Source of the DNA: Dyadobacter sp. CY261
GTDB taxonomy: Bacteria; Bacteroidota; Bacteroidia; Cytophagales; Spirosomataceae
DNA length: 64,000 nucleotides
Assembly (NCBI RefSeq): GCF_021440085.1
Contig: NZ_JAKCPW010000019.1
Location: 1 to 64,000 of the forward strand
Reading direction: 5' to 3'
The position numbers were made by a program, and so were the translations under genes. Each line of letters starts with the position of its first letter. The stretch's first letter is position 1. Shown here one piece after another: positions 16,003-25,223 of the stretch. The notes below the pieces were generated by a model. That model did no database searches and was not told where the DNA came from. It worked only from the letters and a program-made list of their open reading frames with translations.

Positions 16003-16527
16003 ATGTACGCAATCGTTGATATAGAAACAACCGGAGGAGGAGGAGCTGCGCGCATTACCGAGATTGCTGTTTTCCGGCACGATGGTGCCAGGATCGTCGA
16101 ATTCTTTCACTCGCTGATCAACCCGGAAATATATATTCCACCCTTTATCACACGTTTGACGGGTATAGACAACGAAATGGTGAAAGATGCTCCGACCTTT
16201 TACGATGTGCAGGACGCAGTGCGCGCCATGACGCGCGACGCGTGGTTCGTAGCACATAATGCAAAATTTGACTATGGCTTTATAAAAAGGGAATTTGGCG
16301 CGATCGACGAATATTTTCAGCGGGATCTGCTTTGCACGGTCCAGTTGAGCCGGAAAATTTTCCCAGGATTGAAATCATATAGCCTTGGAAACCTTTGCCA
16401 AAGCCTTGAAATCCTCATTGAAAACCGGCATCGCGCCCATGGGGACGCCGAAGCCACCGTGCGGCTCTTTGAAAAACTGCTTCTGCACGACCGGCAAAAT
16501 CTAATCCCGATCAATCTGTACCAATAA
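16003..16527 (+). CDS. DnaQ-like 3'-5' exonuclease
   Basis: A 174-residue stand-alone DEDDh exonuclease. Motifs in order: ExoI VDIETTGGGG (D and E near residues 6-8), ExoII AHNAKFDYGF and ExoIII HRAHGDAEAT with the general-base His and last Asp. This matches the epsilon proofreading subunit of DNA polymerase III and related nucleases. In this phylum longer homologues have a GIY-YIG domain after the exonuclease; here the protein ends with the exonuclease fold. It has no operon partner. Whether it is the replicative epsilon or a repair exonuclease cannot be decided. Confidence 0.88.
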   Translation: MYAIVDIETTGGGGAARITEIAVFRHDGARIVEFFHSLINPEIYIPPFITRLTGIDNEMVKDAPTFYDVQDAVRAMTRDAWFVAHNAKFDYGFIKREFGAIDEYFQRDLLCTVQLSRKIFPGLKSYSLGNLCQSLEILIENRHRAHGDAEATVRLFEKLLLHDRQNLIPINLYQ

Positions 16528-16563
16528 ACGTCGCGCTCTGATATTCATGGAATGGTTTTTGAA

Positions 16564-16584
16564 GGTTAGTTAATATTACTAACC
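16564..16584. promoter_or_regulatory. Palindrome upstream of a small lipoprotein gene
   Basis: GGTTAGT (16564-16570) and ACTAACC (16578-16584) are perfect inverted 7-mers with spacer TAATATT, 16 bp before the ATG at 16601. The position fits an operator or a 5'-UTR hairpin. Confidence 0.35.
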
Positions 16585-16600
16585 TAAATGATTCCTTCTC

Positions 16601-16777
16601 ATGAGAGCTTACATCAATCTTCTGTTAATCCTTCTCTTGTCATTCACACTTACTAGTTGCGAACTCATTGGCGATATTTTCAAAACCGGCGTTTGGACGG
16701 GCGTAATCCTCGTAGTAGGTATTATCGCGGTAGTAATTTGGCTGTTGGCCAGGGCATTTGGAGGCAGGTCACGCTGA
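16601..16777 (+). CDS. 58-residue lipoprotein with one membrane helix
   Basis: The reading frame starts ATG AGA GCT and ends TGA at 16775-16777. The protein begins MRAYINLLLILLLSFTLTSC, a lipoprotein signal with a lipobox-like LTSC at about residue 20, then ELIGDIFKTGVW and a second hydrophobic segment (TGVILVVGIIAVVIWLLARA), ending in GGRSR. It resembles a family of tiny Bacteroidota envelope proteins often mislabelled as phosphatidate cytidylyltransferase; no enzyme domain is present. A palindrome lies just upstream. Confidence 0.7.
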   Translation: MRAYINLLLILLLSFTLTSCELIGDIFKTGVWTGVILVVGIIAVVIWLLARAFGGRSR

Positions 16778-16910
16778 CGTGCTGAAAAAGGACGTGTTTT
16801 GAGTATAAAAAATGCGCTGGCGCTTGCTTCTGAAAAAACTCCGTTTCATCTTTGCACACCTTAAATGAGGGCAGGACGTTCGAATGAGGGCGTCGGCAAC
16901 ATTTGAAATT

Positions 16911-16984
<74 letters not shown>

Positions 16985-16985
16985 C

Positions 16986-17020
16986 AAAGTGCCGCTTCTG
17001 ATATCAGGAGCGGCACTTTT
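16986..17020 (+). terminator. Intrinsic terminator after tRNA-Ala
   Basis: AAAGTGCCGCT (16986-16996) pairs with AGCGGCACTTT (17009-17019) around CTGATATCAG, itself a small palindrome. A T-rich run follows. Confidence 0.9.
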
Positions 17021-17051
17021 GCTTTATTGGCGAGGATCGACGGAGAGCCCC

Positions 17052-18259
17052 TTAGTGCACTTTTTCAATTCCCAAAACCCTCGCATCGAACTGCTTTTCA
17101 ATTGTTATCCGAATGCCTTTTCCCTGCAATTCCTTCCCACTGAAAACACCCATATCTTTTCCATCCTCAGGAGAGAAAAGGCGATAACGACTGGCTGATT
17201 CGGCAAGCGGGAAAGGGAAAGTGCGTGAGGTCTCGACGGAGCCGTTTCGGAAGAAGAACAGCACACCGCCCTGCTTTTCTTTATTGAATTTATAGGTACC
17301 GTCCCAGTTGCTCATTGTCGGCCGCTGGAAAATGTCGGAAACATAGGAGAAGCGTGTGAACTGGTATTTTTTATCCATCATTTTAAACCATGTATTCCAT
17401 TTCAGATACCATGGTTTAAGTTCCTGCGGCAGTTTCCGACTGTCGCCGACGAGGATGGGCTTTACGGACGCAAGCGAAAGGAATGTGTATTTGGAATAAG
17501 GCGAATCCATAAACTGATTGCCGATCAGGTTGGTTGCTACGGGAATTGCCCGGCCACGGTCGAATGCCATCTGCCGGATGTTGATCGGGCCTACGGGCGG
17601 GTCGTCGTCGTAATTGGTGAGCCAGTCGTAATCGGCGTGTTCGATCAATGCGTAATCATTGATGTAATACTCGCCCCAAACTTCGTACGTACAATCGACG
17701 AGCAGGTCGGGAAATTCCTTATGCAGGTCGTCGAAAAGCTGCAACGCCTTTTCGTAGATCGCATAGTAGGAGCTTTCGCGGTCTTTGTAGCTTTTGCCTT
17801 CGGATTTGTAATCGCCTTTTTTGGAATAATCGAGCACATAAGCTGAGTTGGCCATGGCGAGGTCGAGCTTAATATAGGCAAGGTCGTTTTCACGAATGTG
17901 CCTTTTAATTTTTGCTAAAATATAATCGTAGTAACCCGACGCCAGGGACATGGTGACGCCACTTGCTGGATGCCATTGCCCGTTCGCGTCAAGGTATGTT
18001 TGGTGTATTTAAATAAACCGTTCGCGCCATTGCTGGTCGCAGATGTGCCGTTAATCGTAAAATAAAACTCCTCCGAGCCAGGGCGGCTGTAATCTTTGTT
18101 CGTCAGAAGATGCTGGAAGCGCGATGTGTAAAAAGAATTATCACTAAACGTGAATTTTCTTTCCAGGAACCTGTTTTTAACGACAAGCGAATCTTGTGAA
18201 ATTGCGTTGCACGGAGCAAGGATCGCCAGTACGGCAATCCGGATGAAATGGTTGAACAT
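17052..18259 (-). pseudogene. Collapsed alpha-galactosidase-like gene
   Basis: Two overlapping frames on the minus strand look like the ends of one gene. The first (18259-17915, 114 residues) has a signal peptide (MFNHFIRIAVLAILAPCNAI) and an N-terminal beta domain. The second (from 17951, about 299 residues) starts inside the barrel (ASGYYDYILAKIKRHI) and holds YIKLDLAMANSAYVLD, DCTYEVWGEYYIND and IEHADYDWLTNYDD, which resemble the nucleophile and acid regions of melibiase-type enzymes. The frames differ, and the expected several hundred residues between the N-terminal domain and the catalytic half are absent, so a deletion plus frameshift is the likely cause. The family name is moderately sure; the broken state is clearer. 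Confidence 0.6.
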
Positions 18260-18293
18260 AGTAATGTGTATAGTTAATATTTACTATTATACT

Positions 18294-18314
18294 AACTATG
18301 GATTAGCCATAGTT
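18294..18314. promoter_or_regulatory. Palindrome between the pseudogene and gnd
   Basis: AACTATGG (18294-18301) and CCATAGTT (18307-18314) form a perfect 8-bp inverted repeat with a 5-base spacer. It lies 35 bp upstream of the alpha-galactosidase-like start and 120 bp upstream of gnd. It may be an operator left from the sugar gene or one that serves gnd. Confidence 0.35.
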
Positions 18315-18434
18315 TAGATTGAATTTATAAAATATTGAGAACAATTTAAATTTTAAACAGATTATCAACAAAGTTGTAAGCAGGTCTTTGAAAAACCCTG
18401 ATATTGCAGCTTCTTAATTCAAGACGTTTAATAT

Positions 18435-19847
18435 ATGTCACAGAACTTATTCGATTTTGGAATGATCGGGCTGGGCGTAATGGGGCGAAACCTGTTACTG
18501 AACATGGCCGATCATGGTTTCTCTGTTATTGGTTTTGATAAAGACGAAACCAAAAATTCTGCTTTGGAATCCAGCGCCACTCCCGGTACAACGGTGAAGG
18601 GCGTAGCGGAACTCGCCCAGATGATTCAATTGTTGCAGCGTCCCCGCAAGGTGATGATGCTGGTGCCTGCGGGTCAGCCGGTCGATGACGTCATCGGATC
18701 CCTTTTACCTCTTCTTGAAAAAGGCGACGTTATCATCGACGGGGGAAACTCCCATTATACAGATACGCTCCGCCGCGTAAAATACCTTCGTGAAAAGGAA
18801 ATTCATTTCATGGGAATCGGAGTTTCGGGTGGAGAAAAAGGTGCGCGTACCGGTCCGAGCATTATGCCCGGAGGCGATAAAGAGGCTTATGCGAACGTTC
18901 AGCCTATGCTGGAAGCGATCGCGGCGAAAGTGAACGGCGATCCTTGCGTAGCCTATTTAGGCAAAGAAGGTGCCGGTCATTATGTGAAAATGGTGCATAA
19001 CGGTATCGAGTATGCGATTATGCAGCTTATCAGCGAATCGTACGCGATCCTGAAAAAGGCTGGTTTGAGCAATCAGCAATTGTATGAGGTGTTCAAAAGC
19101 TGGAACGAAGGCGACCTGCAATCGTTCCTGGTGGAAATTACCGCCGATATTTTCCTGCAAAAAGACGACAAATCAGACGCCGATCTTGTGGACGTGATTT
19201 CTGACAAGGCAGGTTCGAAAGGGACCGGTAAGTGGACTTCGCAGGATTCCATGGAATTGCCTGTGGCCGTTCCGGTGATCGATACGGCGGTGGCAATGCG
19301 TACGCTTTCGGGTTATAAGGATGAAAGAACGGTTGCTGCTGAACTGTATGCGGAAAGTGCGGTTGCTTCTACGGATACCGAGGCATTGATCGAGCAAGTG
19401 CACGATGCATTGTACTTTGCCACCATTCTGGCTTATGCGCAAGGACTTGCAATGTTGTTCCAGGCGTCGAAGGACCTTCAGATGGAGATCCCGCTGCCCG
19501 AAGTGGTGAGCGTGTGGAGAGGCGGTTGCATTATCCGTTCGTCGTTGCTCGAAGTGTTCACCACGGCATACAAACAAAGCCCGGATTTGTCCAATATTCT
19601 GTTGAACCAAGAGGTAGCTGGTTTGGTTAAGTCAGTGGAAGGTAACACGCGGTCGCTGATCGCATTTGCTGCCCAGTCAGGCATTCCGGCCGCCGCGTTG
19701 ATGTCGTCGCTGGCTTATTTCGACGCGTACAAAACTGCACGCATGCCGACCAACCTGATCCAGGCGCAACGCGACTATTTCGGCGCGCACACCTACCAAC
19801 GTACCGATATCCCAGGTACTTTCCATACAGAATGGGGTCAACAATAA
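18435..19847 (+). CDS. gnd: 6-phosphogluconate dehydrogenase (decarboxylating)
   Basis: A full-length enzyme of 470 residues that oxidises 6-phosphogluconate to ribulose 5-phosphate and CO2, making NADPH. The Rossmann motif is GLGVMGRNLLLNMADHG (residues 10-26) and the substrate signature is VSGGEKGARTGPSIMPGG. The catalytic Lys and Asn region is YVKMVHNGIEYA. The C-terminal helical domain and tail are present (FHTEWGQQ). It is the first gene of an operon with zwf (12-bp gap) and pgl (3-bp gap), so the oxidative pentose phosphate branch is made as a unit. Confidence 0.97.
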   Translation: MSQNLFDFGMIGLGVMGRNLLLNMADHGFSVIGFDKDETKNSALESSATPGTTVKGVAELAQMIQLLQRPRKVMMLVPAGQPVDDVIGSLLPLLEKGDVIIDGGNSHYTDTLRRVKYLREKEIHFMGIGVSGGEKGARTGPSIMPGGDKEAYANVQPMLEAIAAKVNGDPCVAYLGKEGAGHYVKMVHNGIEYAIMQLISESYAILKKAGLSNQQLYEVFKSWNEGDLQSFLVEITADIFLQKDDKSDADLVDVISDKAGSKGTGKWTSQDSMELPVAVPVIDTAVAMRTLSGYKDERTVAAELYAESAVASTDTEALIEQVHDALYFATILAYAQGLAMLFQASKDLQMEIPLPEVVSVWRGGCIIRSSLLEVFTTAYKQSPDLSNILLNQEVAGLVKSVEGNTRSLIAFAAQSGIPAAALMSSLAYFDAYKTARMPTNLIQAQRDYFGAHTYQRTDIPGTFHTEWGQQ

Positions 19848-19859
19848 ATCAGAAATTTT

Positions 19860-21368
19860 ATGCAAAGCAATAAACGTCCCCCTGCTTCCGTAGTCTTCAT
19901 TTTCGGAGGAAGCGGTGACCTCAACTACCGGAAACTCACACCCGCTCTATATAACCTGTTTCTGGATAACTGGATGCCCGATCAGTTCGCAATCGCGGGT
20001 ATCGGCCGGAGCGCCTATTCCGATGAAAAATACCATGAGCATTTGCTCGACGGCGTTACCAAATTCTCGCGCCGCAAGGGCAAGCAGAATGGTCACTGGA
20101 CAGAATTTACGCAGCATGTTTCCTATCTGCAAATGGATGGGGACGACGCGGAAGCTTACCACAAGATCACCGATCTCGTAAAGGAAAAAGAAGAAGAATG
20201 GGGCGTTCATCCCAATGTCATTTTCTACCTCGCGGTAGCGCCTCAGCTGGTTCCTTCAATCGCTCAGAAACTGGGTGCATTGAAGATCTGCGGAGAGAAA
20301 AGTACGACCCGTATTGTAGTTGAAAAGCCATTTGGTCACGACCTGGAAAGTGCCCACGAACTGAACCTGCTGCTTTCAAGCATGTTCGCCGAGGAGCAAA
20401 TCTTCCGTATTGACCACTATCTTGGAAAAGAAACAGTTCAGAACATTCTCGCGCTGCGTTTTGCCAATGCATTGTTCGAGCCGCTCTGGAACCGTAATTA
20501 TATCGATCACATTCAGATCACGGCTGCGGAAGCAGTAGGTCTGGAAGGCCGGGGAGGCTATTTCGAGCACGCAGGTGCATTGCGAGACATGGTGCAGAAC
20601 CATATCCTGCAAATCCTATGTATGATCGCCATGGAGCCGCCGGTGTCGTTCGACGCGAATGAGATTCGTAACAAAAAGGTGGATGTGCTGAATGCGATTC
20701 GTCGTATTACCAAAGAACAGGTACACGACTTCGCCGTTCGCGGACAGTATTCGGGTGGCTGGAAAAAAGGGGAGAAAGTAGTCGGCTACCGCCAGGAAGA
20801 AGGTGTGAACCCGCAATCAAATATCGATACCTTCGCGGCTGTAAAGTTCTATATCGACAACTGGCGCTGGCAGGGTGTTCCTTTCTATGTGAGAACGGGT
20901 AAATACCTGAATCAGAAAGCTACCCACATTACATTGCATTTCAAACAGGCGCCGCATTACGCATTCCCGCCTGAGTCTGCTGAAACATGGCGCTCCAACC
21001 GTTTGACTATCAGTATCCAGCCTAATATGGACATCAGCATCCGGTTTCAGGCCAAACGCCCGGGCCAGACCATGATGCTTGATCCTGTGGATATGACATT
21101 CGATTACGACGCAGTGGCTGGCGACCACGCACCAGAGGCGTACGAAACGCTGCTGCTCGACGTCATGGAAGGCGATGCTACATTGTTCATGCGTAACGAC
21201 CAGGTCGATGCGGCCTGGAGAGTGATCATGCCGATCCTCGAATCGTGGGAAAACCGTCCGCCGCAGGACTTCCCGAACTATGCGCCAGACTCATGGGGAC
21301 CTGATTCGTCGGATGCGCTCATCGCCCGCGACGGTCATACGTGGCTTAACCTGCCTCCAACCCCGTAA
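19860..21368 (+). CDS. zwf: Glucose-6-phosphate 1-dehydrogenase
   Basis: A 502-residue enzyme oxidising glucose 6-phosphate to 6-phosphogluconolactone with NAD(P)+. The nucleotide-binding motif is FIFGGSGDLNYRKL near residue 15 and the active-site signature is FRIDHYLGKETVQN with its catalytic His. The C-terminal beta domain is complete (AETWRSNRLTISIQPNMDIS). The length matches the family. It lies between gnd and pgl in the operon. The cofactor preference cannot be judged from the motif alone. Confidence 0.97.
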   Translation: MQSNKRPPASVVFIFGGSGDLNYRKLTPALYNLFLDNWMPDQFAIAGIGRSAYSDEKYHEHLLDGVTKFSRRKGKQNGHWTEFTQHVSYLQMDGDDAEAYHKITDLVKEKEEEWGVHPNVIFYLAVAPQLVPSIAQKLGALKICGEKSTTRIVVEKPFGHDLESAHELNLLLSSMFAEEQIFRIDHYLGKETVQNILALRFANALFEPLWNRNYIDHIQITAAEAVGLEGRGGYFEHAGALRDMVQNHILQILCMIAMEPPVSFDANEIRNKKVDVLNAIRRITKEQVHDFAVRGQYSGGWKKGEKVVGYRQEEGVNPQSNIDTFAAVKFYIDNWRWQGVPFYVRTGKYLNQKATHITLHFKQAPHYAFPPESAETWRSNRLTISIQPNMDISIRFQAKRPGQTMMLDPVDMTFDYDAVAGDHAPEAYETLLLDVMEGDATLFMRNDQVDAAWRVIMPILESWENRPPQDFPNYAPDSWGPDSSDALIARDGHTWLNLPPTP

Positions 21369-21371
21369 GCT

Positions 21372-22091
21372 ATGGAGTTGCATATCGAGAAGGATACCAA
21401 AGCATTAAGTGCCAGCCTTGCTGAATGGACTAACAATTACATTCAGCAAGTGCTCGCCAAACAGGACCGTTTCACGTTCGTACTCTCGGGTGGAAGCACG
21501 CCAAAGGCATTGTATGCATTGCTGGCAGAATCACCTTACAAAGAGTCCATTCCTTGGGAAAAGCTTCATTTTTTCTGGGGAGACGAAAGAGCGGTACCAT
21601 TTGAGGATTCGAGGAATAATGCCAAAATGTGCTATGATGAACTGTTGGATAAAGTGCCTGTGAAGGCCGAAAATATTCACGTCATGCGCACGGACATTAC
21701 GCCCGAGGAATCTGCTGCTGAGTACGAAAAGATTGTAAAAAGCTATTTCGACGGTTCGGAAACGACGTTCGATTTTGTATTGCTTGGGATGGGGGATGAT
21801 GGTCACACATTGTCACTATTTCCCGGAACGGAGGTGATCCACGAGCAAAATGCGCTGGCTACTTCATTCTTCCTGCAAGTTCAGGACATGTACCGCATTA
21901 CCCTTACAGCCCCAGTCGTGAATAATGCCGCATGTGTAGCCTTCCTGGCCGCAGGCGCGGGTAAGGCGGAAGTATTGAAACAGGTTTTAAAAGGGCAGAA
22001 GAACGTTGACCTTTATCCGTCACAGATTATCCAGCCTTCGAAAGGGCAATTGCATTGGTTTGTGGACGAGGCTGCGGCTGCGCTGCTTTAA
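21372..22091 (+). CDS. pgl: 6-phosphogluconolactonase
   Basis: A 239-residue hydrolase of the DevB/SOL type that opens the lactone made by Zwf. Typical signatures are FVLSGGSTPKALYALL near residue 37, FFWGDERAVP and LLGMGDDGHTLSLFPG. It starts 3 bp after the zwf stop, so the two are translationally coupled. It is the last gene of the operon and a terminator-like hairpin follows. Confidence 0.95.
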   Translation: MELHIEKDTKALSASLAEWTNNYIQQVLAKQDRFTFVLSGGSTPKALYALLAESPYKESIPWEKLHFFWGDERAVPFEDSRNNAKMCYDELLDKVPVKAENIHVMRTDITPEESAAEYEKIVKSYFDGSETTFDFVLLGMGDDGHTLSLFPGTEVIHEQNALATSFFLQVQDMYRITLTAPVVNNAACVAFLAAGAGKAEVLKQVLKGQKNVDLYPSQIIQPSKGQLHWFVDEAAAALL

Positions 22092-22114
22092 AGCTTAATA
22101 TATTCAAATCTCGG

Positions 22115-22152
22115 GAAGCGCGTCGTTCTAACGGTGCGCTTCTTGCTGTTTA
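22115..22152 (+). terminator. Probable terminator after pgl
   Basis: GAAGCGC (22115-22121) pairs with GCGCTTC (22136-22142) around a 14-base loop, followed by a T-rich but broken tail (TTGCTGTTT). It is weaker than the other terminators of the window. Confidence 0.45.
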
Positions 22153-22254
22153 TAGGGTTTTTGAAGCGTTCAACAACGTGCAACACCATTGGATAAAAAC
22201 AGACGGGGCTTCGTTACCTGCGTATTAATTTTACGAAAAACAAACCTTGGTCAC

Positions 22255-22431
22255 ATGATACACATTCTGAAAATCGCGGCGGTTGTCATTGTAGTAACCT
22301 ACGCGCTCCGGCTCATCAACGCCCAGTCCGATTTGCTCGTTTTTAGCGGCCTGGCGATTATCGGGCTGGCTTTTTATTTTCTTTATAATGTCCTTGAGCA
22401 AATAGTAAACCAATTGAAATCTAAACAGTAA
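22255..22431 (+). CDS. Small two-helix membrane protein
   Basis: A 58-residue protein from ATG 22255 (MIHILKIAAVVIVVTYALRL) with two hydrophobic segments, the second SGLAIIGLAFYFLYNVLEQI, and a basic tail. A longer in-frame reading from 22189 would add an unlikely N-terminus. It ends 6 bp before the SPFH gene, so they form an operon, and it may be a membrane partner of that protein. No family is recognised. Confidence 0.6.
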   Translation: MIHILKIAAVVIVVTYALRLINAQSDLLVFSGLAIIGLAFYFLYNVLEQIVNQLKSKQ

Positions 22432-22437
22432 TCGAAC

Positions 22438-23271
22438 ATGAAGAGAAACATTATTATCGGAATTCTGACAACAATTGTATTAATTATAGCATTCGTCGTA
22501 CAACCGTTTTCATTCGAGAATATCGATGCGGGAAATGTGGGTATCCGTATCAATCTTTATGGTAGCGACAAAGGTGTCGACAATATTACGCTGGTGACAG
22601 GTCGCGTTTGGTACAATGCCTGGACGACCAAGATCGTGGAATTTCCAACTTATACCCAGAGCGTAGATTATGAATCATTTGTCATCACCACCAGGGACGC
22701 TGCCGAATTCAAGGTTGATCCCAAATTGAACTACCATATTAACCCCGAAAAAGTGCCGCAAATCTACCGCCAATACAGACGACCGTTAGCGGAAATTCAG
22801 CAGGGTTTTATGAAAAATACTATTTATGACGCCTATCGGATCGTGGCCAACTCATTCACATCGGACAGCGTCATGTCGAACCGCGAAGTTTTCGAAGACC
22901 GGGTACAAAATGTGTTGACCAGAACCCTCGGCAAAGACGGTTTTGTTTACGATCAGCTGACGTCGGCCATTACCCCACCACCGTCGCTGCGCCAAATGAT
23001 CGATGAAAAAAACGCCTCGATCCAGGCGCGGTTGAAGGCTGAAAACCAGGCAAAGCAAGCCGAAGCAGAGGCCAAGGTAATCATTGCACGTGCAGAAGGT
23101 CAGGCGAAAGCGACGTTGATCAAAGCAAGGGCAGAAGCGGAAGCCAACCAATTGAGACAAAAAACATTGACCCCATTACTCATTCAGCAGGAATGGGTAG
23201 CGAAATGGAATGGCGTGCTGCCGACGACAAATGCAGGCGGCAGCACGAGTTTAATGCTGGGTGTCAAATGA
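22438..23271 (+). CDS. SPFH/band-7 (prohibitin-like) membrane protein
   Basis: A 277-residue protein with one N-terminal membrane helix (IIIGILTTIVLIIAFVVQPF), an SPFH domain at about 25-190 (DAGNVGIRINLYGSDKGVDN) and a C-terminal Ala/Glu/Lys-rich coiled coil (AEAEAKVIIARAEGQAKATL). Such proteins form ring-shaped scaffolds in the membrane and often guard proteases such as FtsH. It is cotranscribed with the small membrane protein before it. The length is normal. Confidence 0.88.
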   Translation: MKRNIIIGILTTIVLIIAFVVQPFSFENIDAGNVGIRINLYGSDKGVDNITLVTGRVWYNAWTTKIVEFPTYTQSVDYESFVITTRDAAEFKVDPKLNYHINPEKVPQIYRQYRRPLAEIQQGFMKNTIYDAYRIVANSFTSDSVMSNREVFEDRVQNVLTRTLGKDGFVYDQLTSAITPPPSLRQMIDEKNASIQARLKAENQAKQAEAEAKVIIARAEGQAKATLIKARAEAEANQLRQKTLTPLLIQQEWVAKWNGVLPTTNAGGSTSLMLGVK

Positions 23272-23278
23272 TAAATCG

Positions 23279-23310
23279 TAACCCCGGGGCCTACCTCGGG
23301 GTTATTTTAT
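23279..23310. terminator. Terminator between convergent genes
   Basis: TAACCCCG (23279-23286) pairs with CGGGGTTA (23297-23304), followed by TTTTATTC. The stem overlaps the last codons of the leftward gene ending at 23291, so it mainly serves the SPFH operon. Confidence 0.7.
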
Positions 23311-23989
23311 TCTCCGTCATCATCTTTTTAAGCATACTTCCTGGCATGCTGATGTAGGCCGAGCTGTCGATTCTCGCGTTAAAAAGCTTAAACATGTCTT
23401 TGTCAGCGCTCAATGCACTGCTATCGTGAACCGTTATGTCGGCAGTACCAATTTGGTTATCCTGATCGAGTTTGAGATAGCCGTTTGCTGCCACACTGGC
23501 CGTCAGTTTATCGATTGTACTACCCGCTAAGAAGAGACCGTCGCCTTTTTGCTGAACTATCAGATCCTCGAATTTGTAGTTTCTCACTTTGCACCTGACG
23601 TTGTCCGAAATGATACCTTTAAGTGTAGGTGTTATCACGTAAAAGGAAGGAAGTGAGCCAAATGTGCCACCTCTTGGCCGATAACCCTGATTTGCTTCTG
23701 CTGTATACGTCAATATCAAGGTGTCACCCGAGAAGTCCCACCGCAGGTACTTAGGCAGCGTAATCATTCGGATCTCAGCAACGCGCCCTTGCCGAATCTC
23801 GGTTAATCCGACGTCCCTGCCTTGTAACTTCACATATTGAAAGGGTTTGACCTGATGTTTCGAGAATCCATAGAACGGATCATTCTTGTCTATTTTGTCA
23901 AATTGACTTTTCAACACCAGATTGGAACAAAGCGTGACCAGGAAAGACAGGGAGATAGTCACGATAAGCAGGATATTACTAGTTTTCAT
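23291..23989 (-). CDS. Exported protein of a GntR/ABC operon
   Basis: A 232-residue protein with an N-terminal hydrophobic anchor (ILLIVTISLSFLVTLCSNLV) and a beta-rich body that resembles the DUF2807/GIN repeats of head-to-tail adhesin-like proteins (for example NGYLKLDQDNQIGTADITVH). The match is by pattern only. It is the last gene of an operon reading ABC ATPase, permease, GntR regulator, then this gene, with a 10-bp gap after the regulator. An extracytoplasmic role linked to the transporter is possible. Confidence 0.6.
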   Translation of the reverse strand: MKTSNILLIVTISLSFLVTLCSNLVLKSQFDKIDKNDPFYGFSKHQVKPFQYVKLQGRDVGLTEIRQGRVAEIRMITLPKYLRWDFSGDTLILTYTAEANQGYRPRGGTFGSLPSFYVITPTLKGIISDNVRCKVRNYKFEDLIVQQKGDGLFLAGSTIDKLTASVAANGYLKLDQDNQIGTADITVHDSSALSADKDMFKLFNARIDSSAYISMPGSMLKKMMTENKITPR

Positions 23990-23999
23990 GGTTTCGGTG

Positions 24000-24380
24000 T
24001 TACTTGGTTAACGGGTACATTTCTTCAATAAATTTCTGATAGCGGTTTTGTAGCTCGTCCAGCCCGATGTCAAGCAAATACATGGTCTTGAAAAAATCGG
24101 GTAATTCGGTTGCCAGAAAGCGTTCCTTCCGGTAGGCCAATATTTTTTCATTCGCCTTGTCGTCGGCCGAATAGCCTATCCCCCGCTTGTTGAATATGAT
24201 CTCTTTGTTTTGAAGGAAATCATAGGTTCTCATAACCGTGTTAGGATTAACCTCCATCATGGAAGCAAGGTCCCTGACTGAGGGGATTCGTTCTCCAGGT
24301 GGCCATTTACTTAATAATATCTGCTCGCAGATGTAGTCGGCGATTTGCAGGTAGATGGCTTGTTTATCTTTAAATTCCAT
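24000..24380 (-). CDS. GntR family regulator, YtrA type
   Basis: A 126-residue protein from ATG 24380 (MEFKDKQAIYLQIADYIC). The GntR winged helix covers residues 5-75 (WPPGERIPSVRDLASMMEVN, PNTVMRTYDFLQNKEII), followed by a short helical tail rather than a large ligand domain, as in the YtrA subfamily. YtrA regulators are usually encoded with ABC transporters that they repress until envelope-acting antibiotics or other stress appear. It follows the permease gene after 11 bp. A candidate operator lies ahead of the operon at 26076-26097. Confidence 0.88.
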   Translation of the reverse strand: MEFKDKQAIYLQIADYICEQILLSKWPPGERIPSVRDLASMMEVNPNTVMRTYDFLQNKEIIFNKRGIGYSADDKANEKILAYRKERFLATELPDFFKTMYLLDIGLDELQNRYQKFIEEMYPLTK

Positions 24381-24391
24381 AAGTAGCGCTG

Positions 24392-25204
24392 TTAAATTTC
24401 CCTTTCCTTCATTTGAAAGTAGGCGCATGTCCAGAGCATCAGCGCGGTGAACACAGCAAATACTTGCAACGCAGTAAACATCGCAGGAGGAAATGTCATG
24501 TGATAAAATCCGGCAACGTATTCGGGAGTGGACACGTTATCTTTGGAGTAATACCATAATTTCCAGCCTGTAAGTGGGAAGGCTACGATCTTGGACGGGT
24601 TGGATGCAAGGCTTGTGGCAAACGTGAGGTTTACCAATGTCGTGATAAACGCAAATCCGATAAATGCAGCCGCTGTTTTGATATAGGATGATTTCCTGAA
24701 ATAAATCGAACCCAGGAAAACTGCGCTTTGGATGCCGAAATAGGAATAGGTAGAATAGAGCATAAAATCTTCTGGAATGTACCTGTATTTGTCACCATTC
24801 GGAGGAAGGCTTTTATTGGCGAGATCGATGATGAAATAGTGGAACTGCCAGAAAAAGACCAGGAATGAAACCACAAAAAGAAGGTTGATCAACAGGGAAC
24901 TGAGGAATTTCTCGATAGCGGAAGCGGGAAGCATTAATGCAGCGATACCCGTGTCGGAAGCGGAATATTGTGAGAATGCGGTGCTGGTGTAGAGGCTTCC
25001 GCCAAGGAGCAGGATCATGATCAGCGCAAAATAATGCAGGACCTCTCGAAAGTTGCTATATTCATCGGACAATGCAACGGGCATCATCAGGATTAGCAGA
25101 CAGAAGACCAATACGCATGCCATCAGCAAGTAATTTTTGCCTTTTTCGGCCCAATCGAACCTTAGCATGAGTGTGAAGCGATGTATGTTGAATGTCTGGT
25201 TCAT
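24392..25204 (-). CDS. ABC transporter permease
   Basis: A 270-residue integral membrane protein from ATG 25204 (MNQTFNIHRFTLMLRFDWAE). About six hydrophobic helices are visible, for example LLMACVLVFCLLILMMPVAL, YFALIMILLLGGSLYTSTAF and AMFTALQVFAVFTALMLWTC near the end. It lies between the ATPase and regulator genes and should form the membrane part of the exporter. An upstream in-frame start at 25234 is possible but would extend toward the ATPase gene without adding a conserved part. Confidence 0.8.
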   Translation of the reverse strand: MNQTFNIHRFTLMLRFDWAEKGKNYLLMACVLVFCLLILMMPVALSDEYSNFREVLHYFALIMILLLGGSLYTSTAFSQYSASDTGIAALMLPASAIEKFLSSLLINLLFVVSFLVFFWQFHYFIIDLANKSLPPNGDKYRYIPEDFMLYSTYSYFGIQSAVFLGSIYFRKSSYIKTAAAFIGFAFITTLVNLTFATSLASNPSKIVAFPLTGWKLWYYSKDNVSTPEYVAGFYHMTFPPAMFTALQVFAVFTALMLWTCAYFQMKEREI

Positions 25205-25223
25205 AATGAAAAAATAGAAAGTT

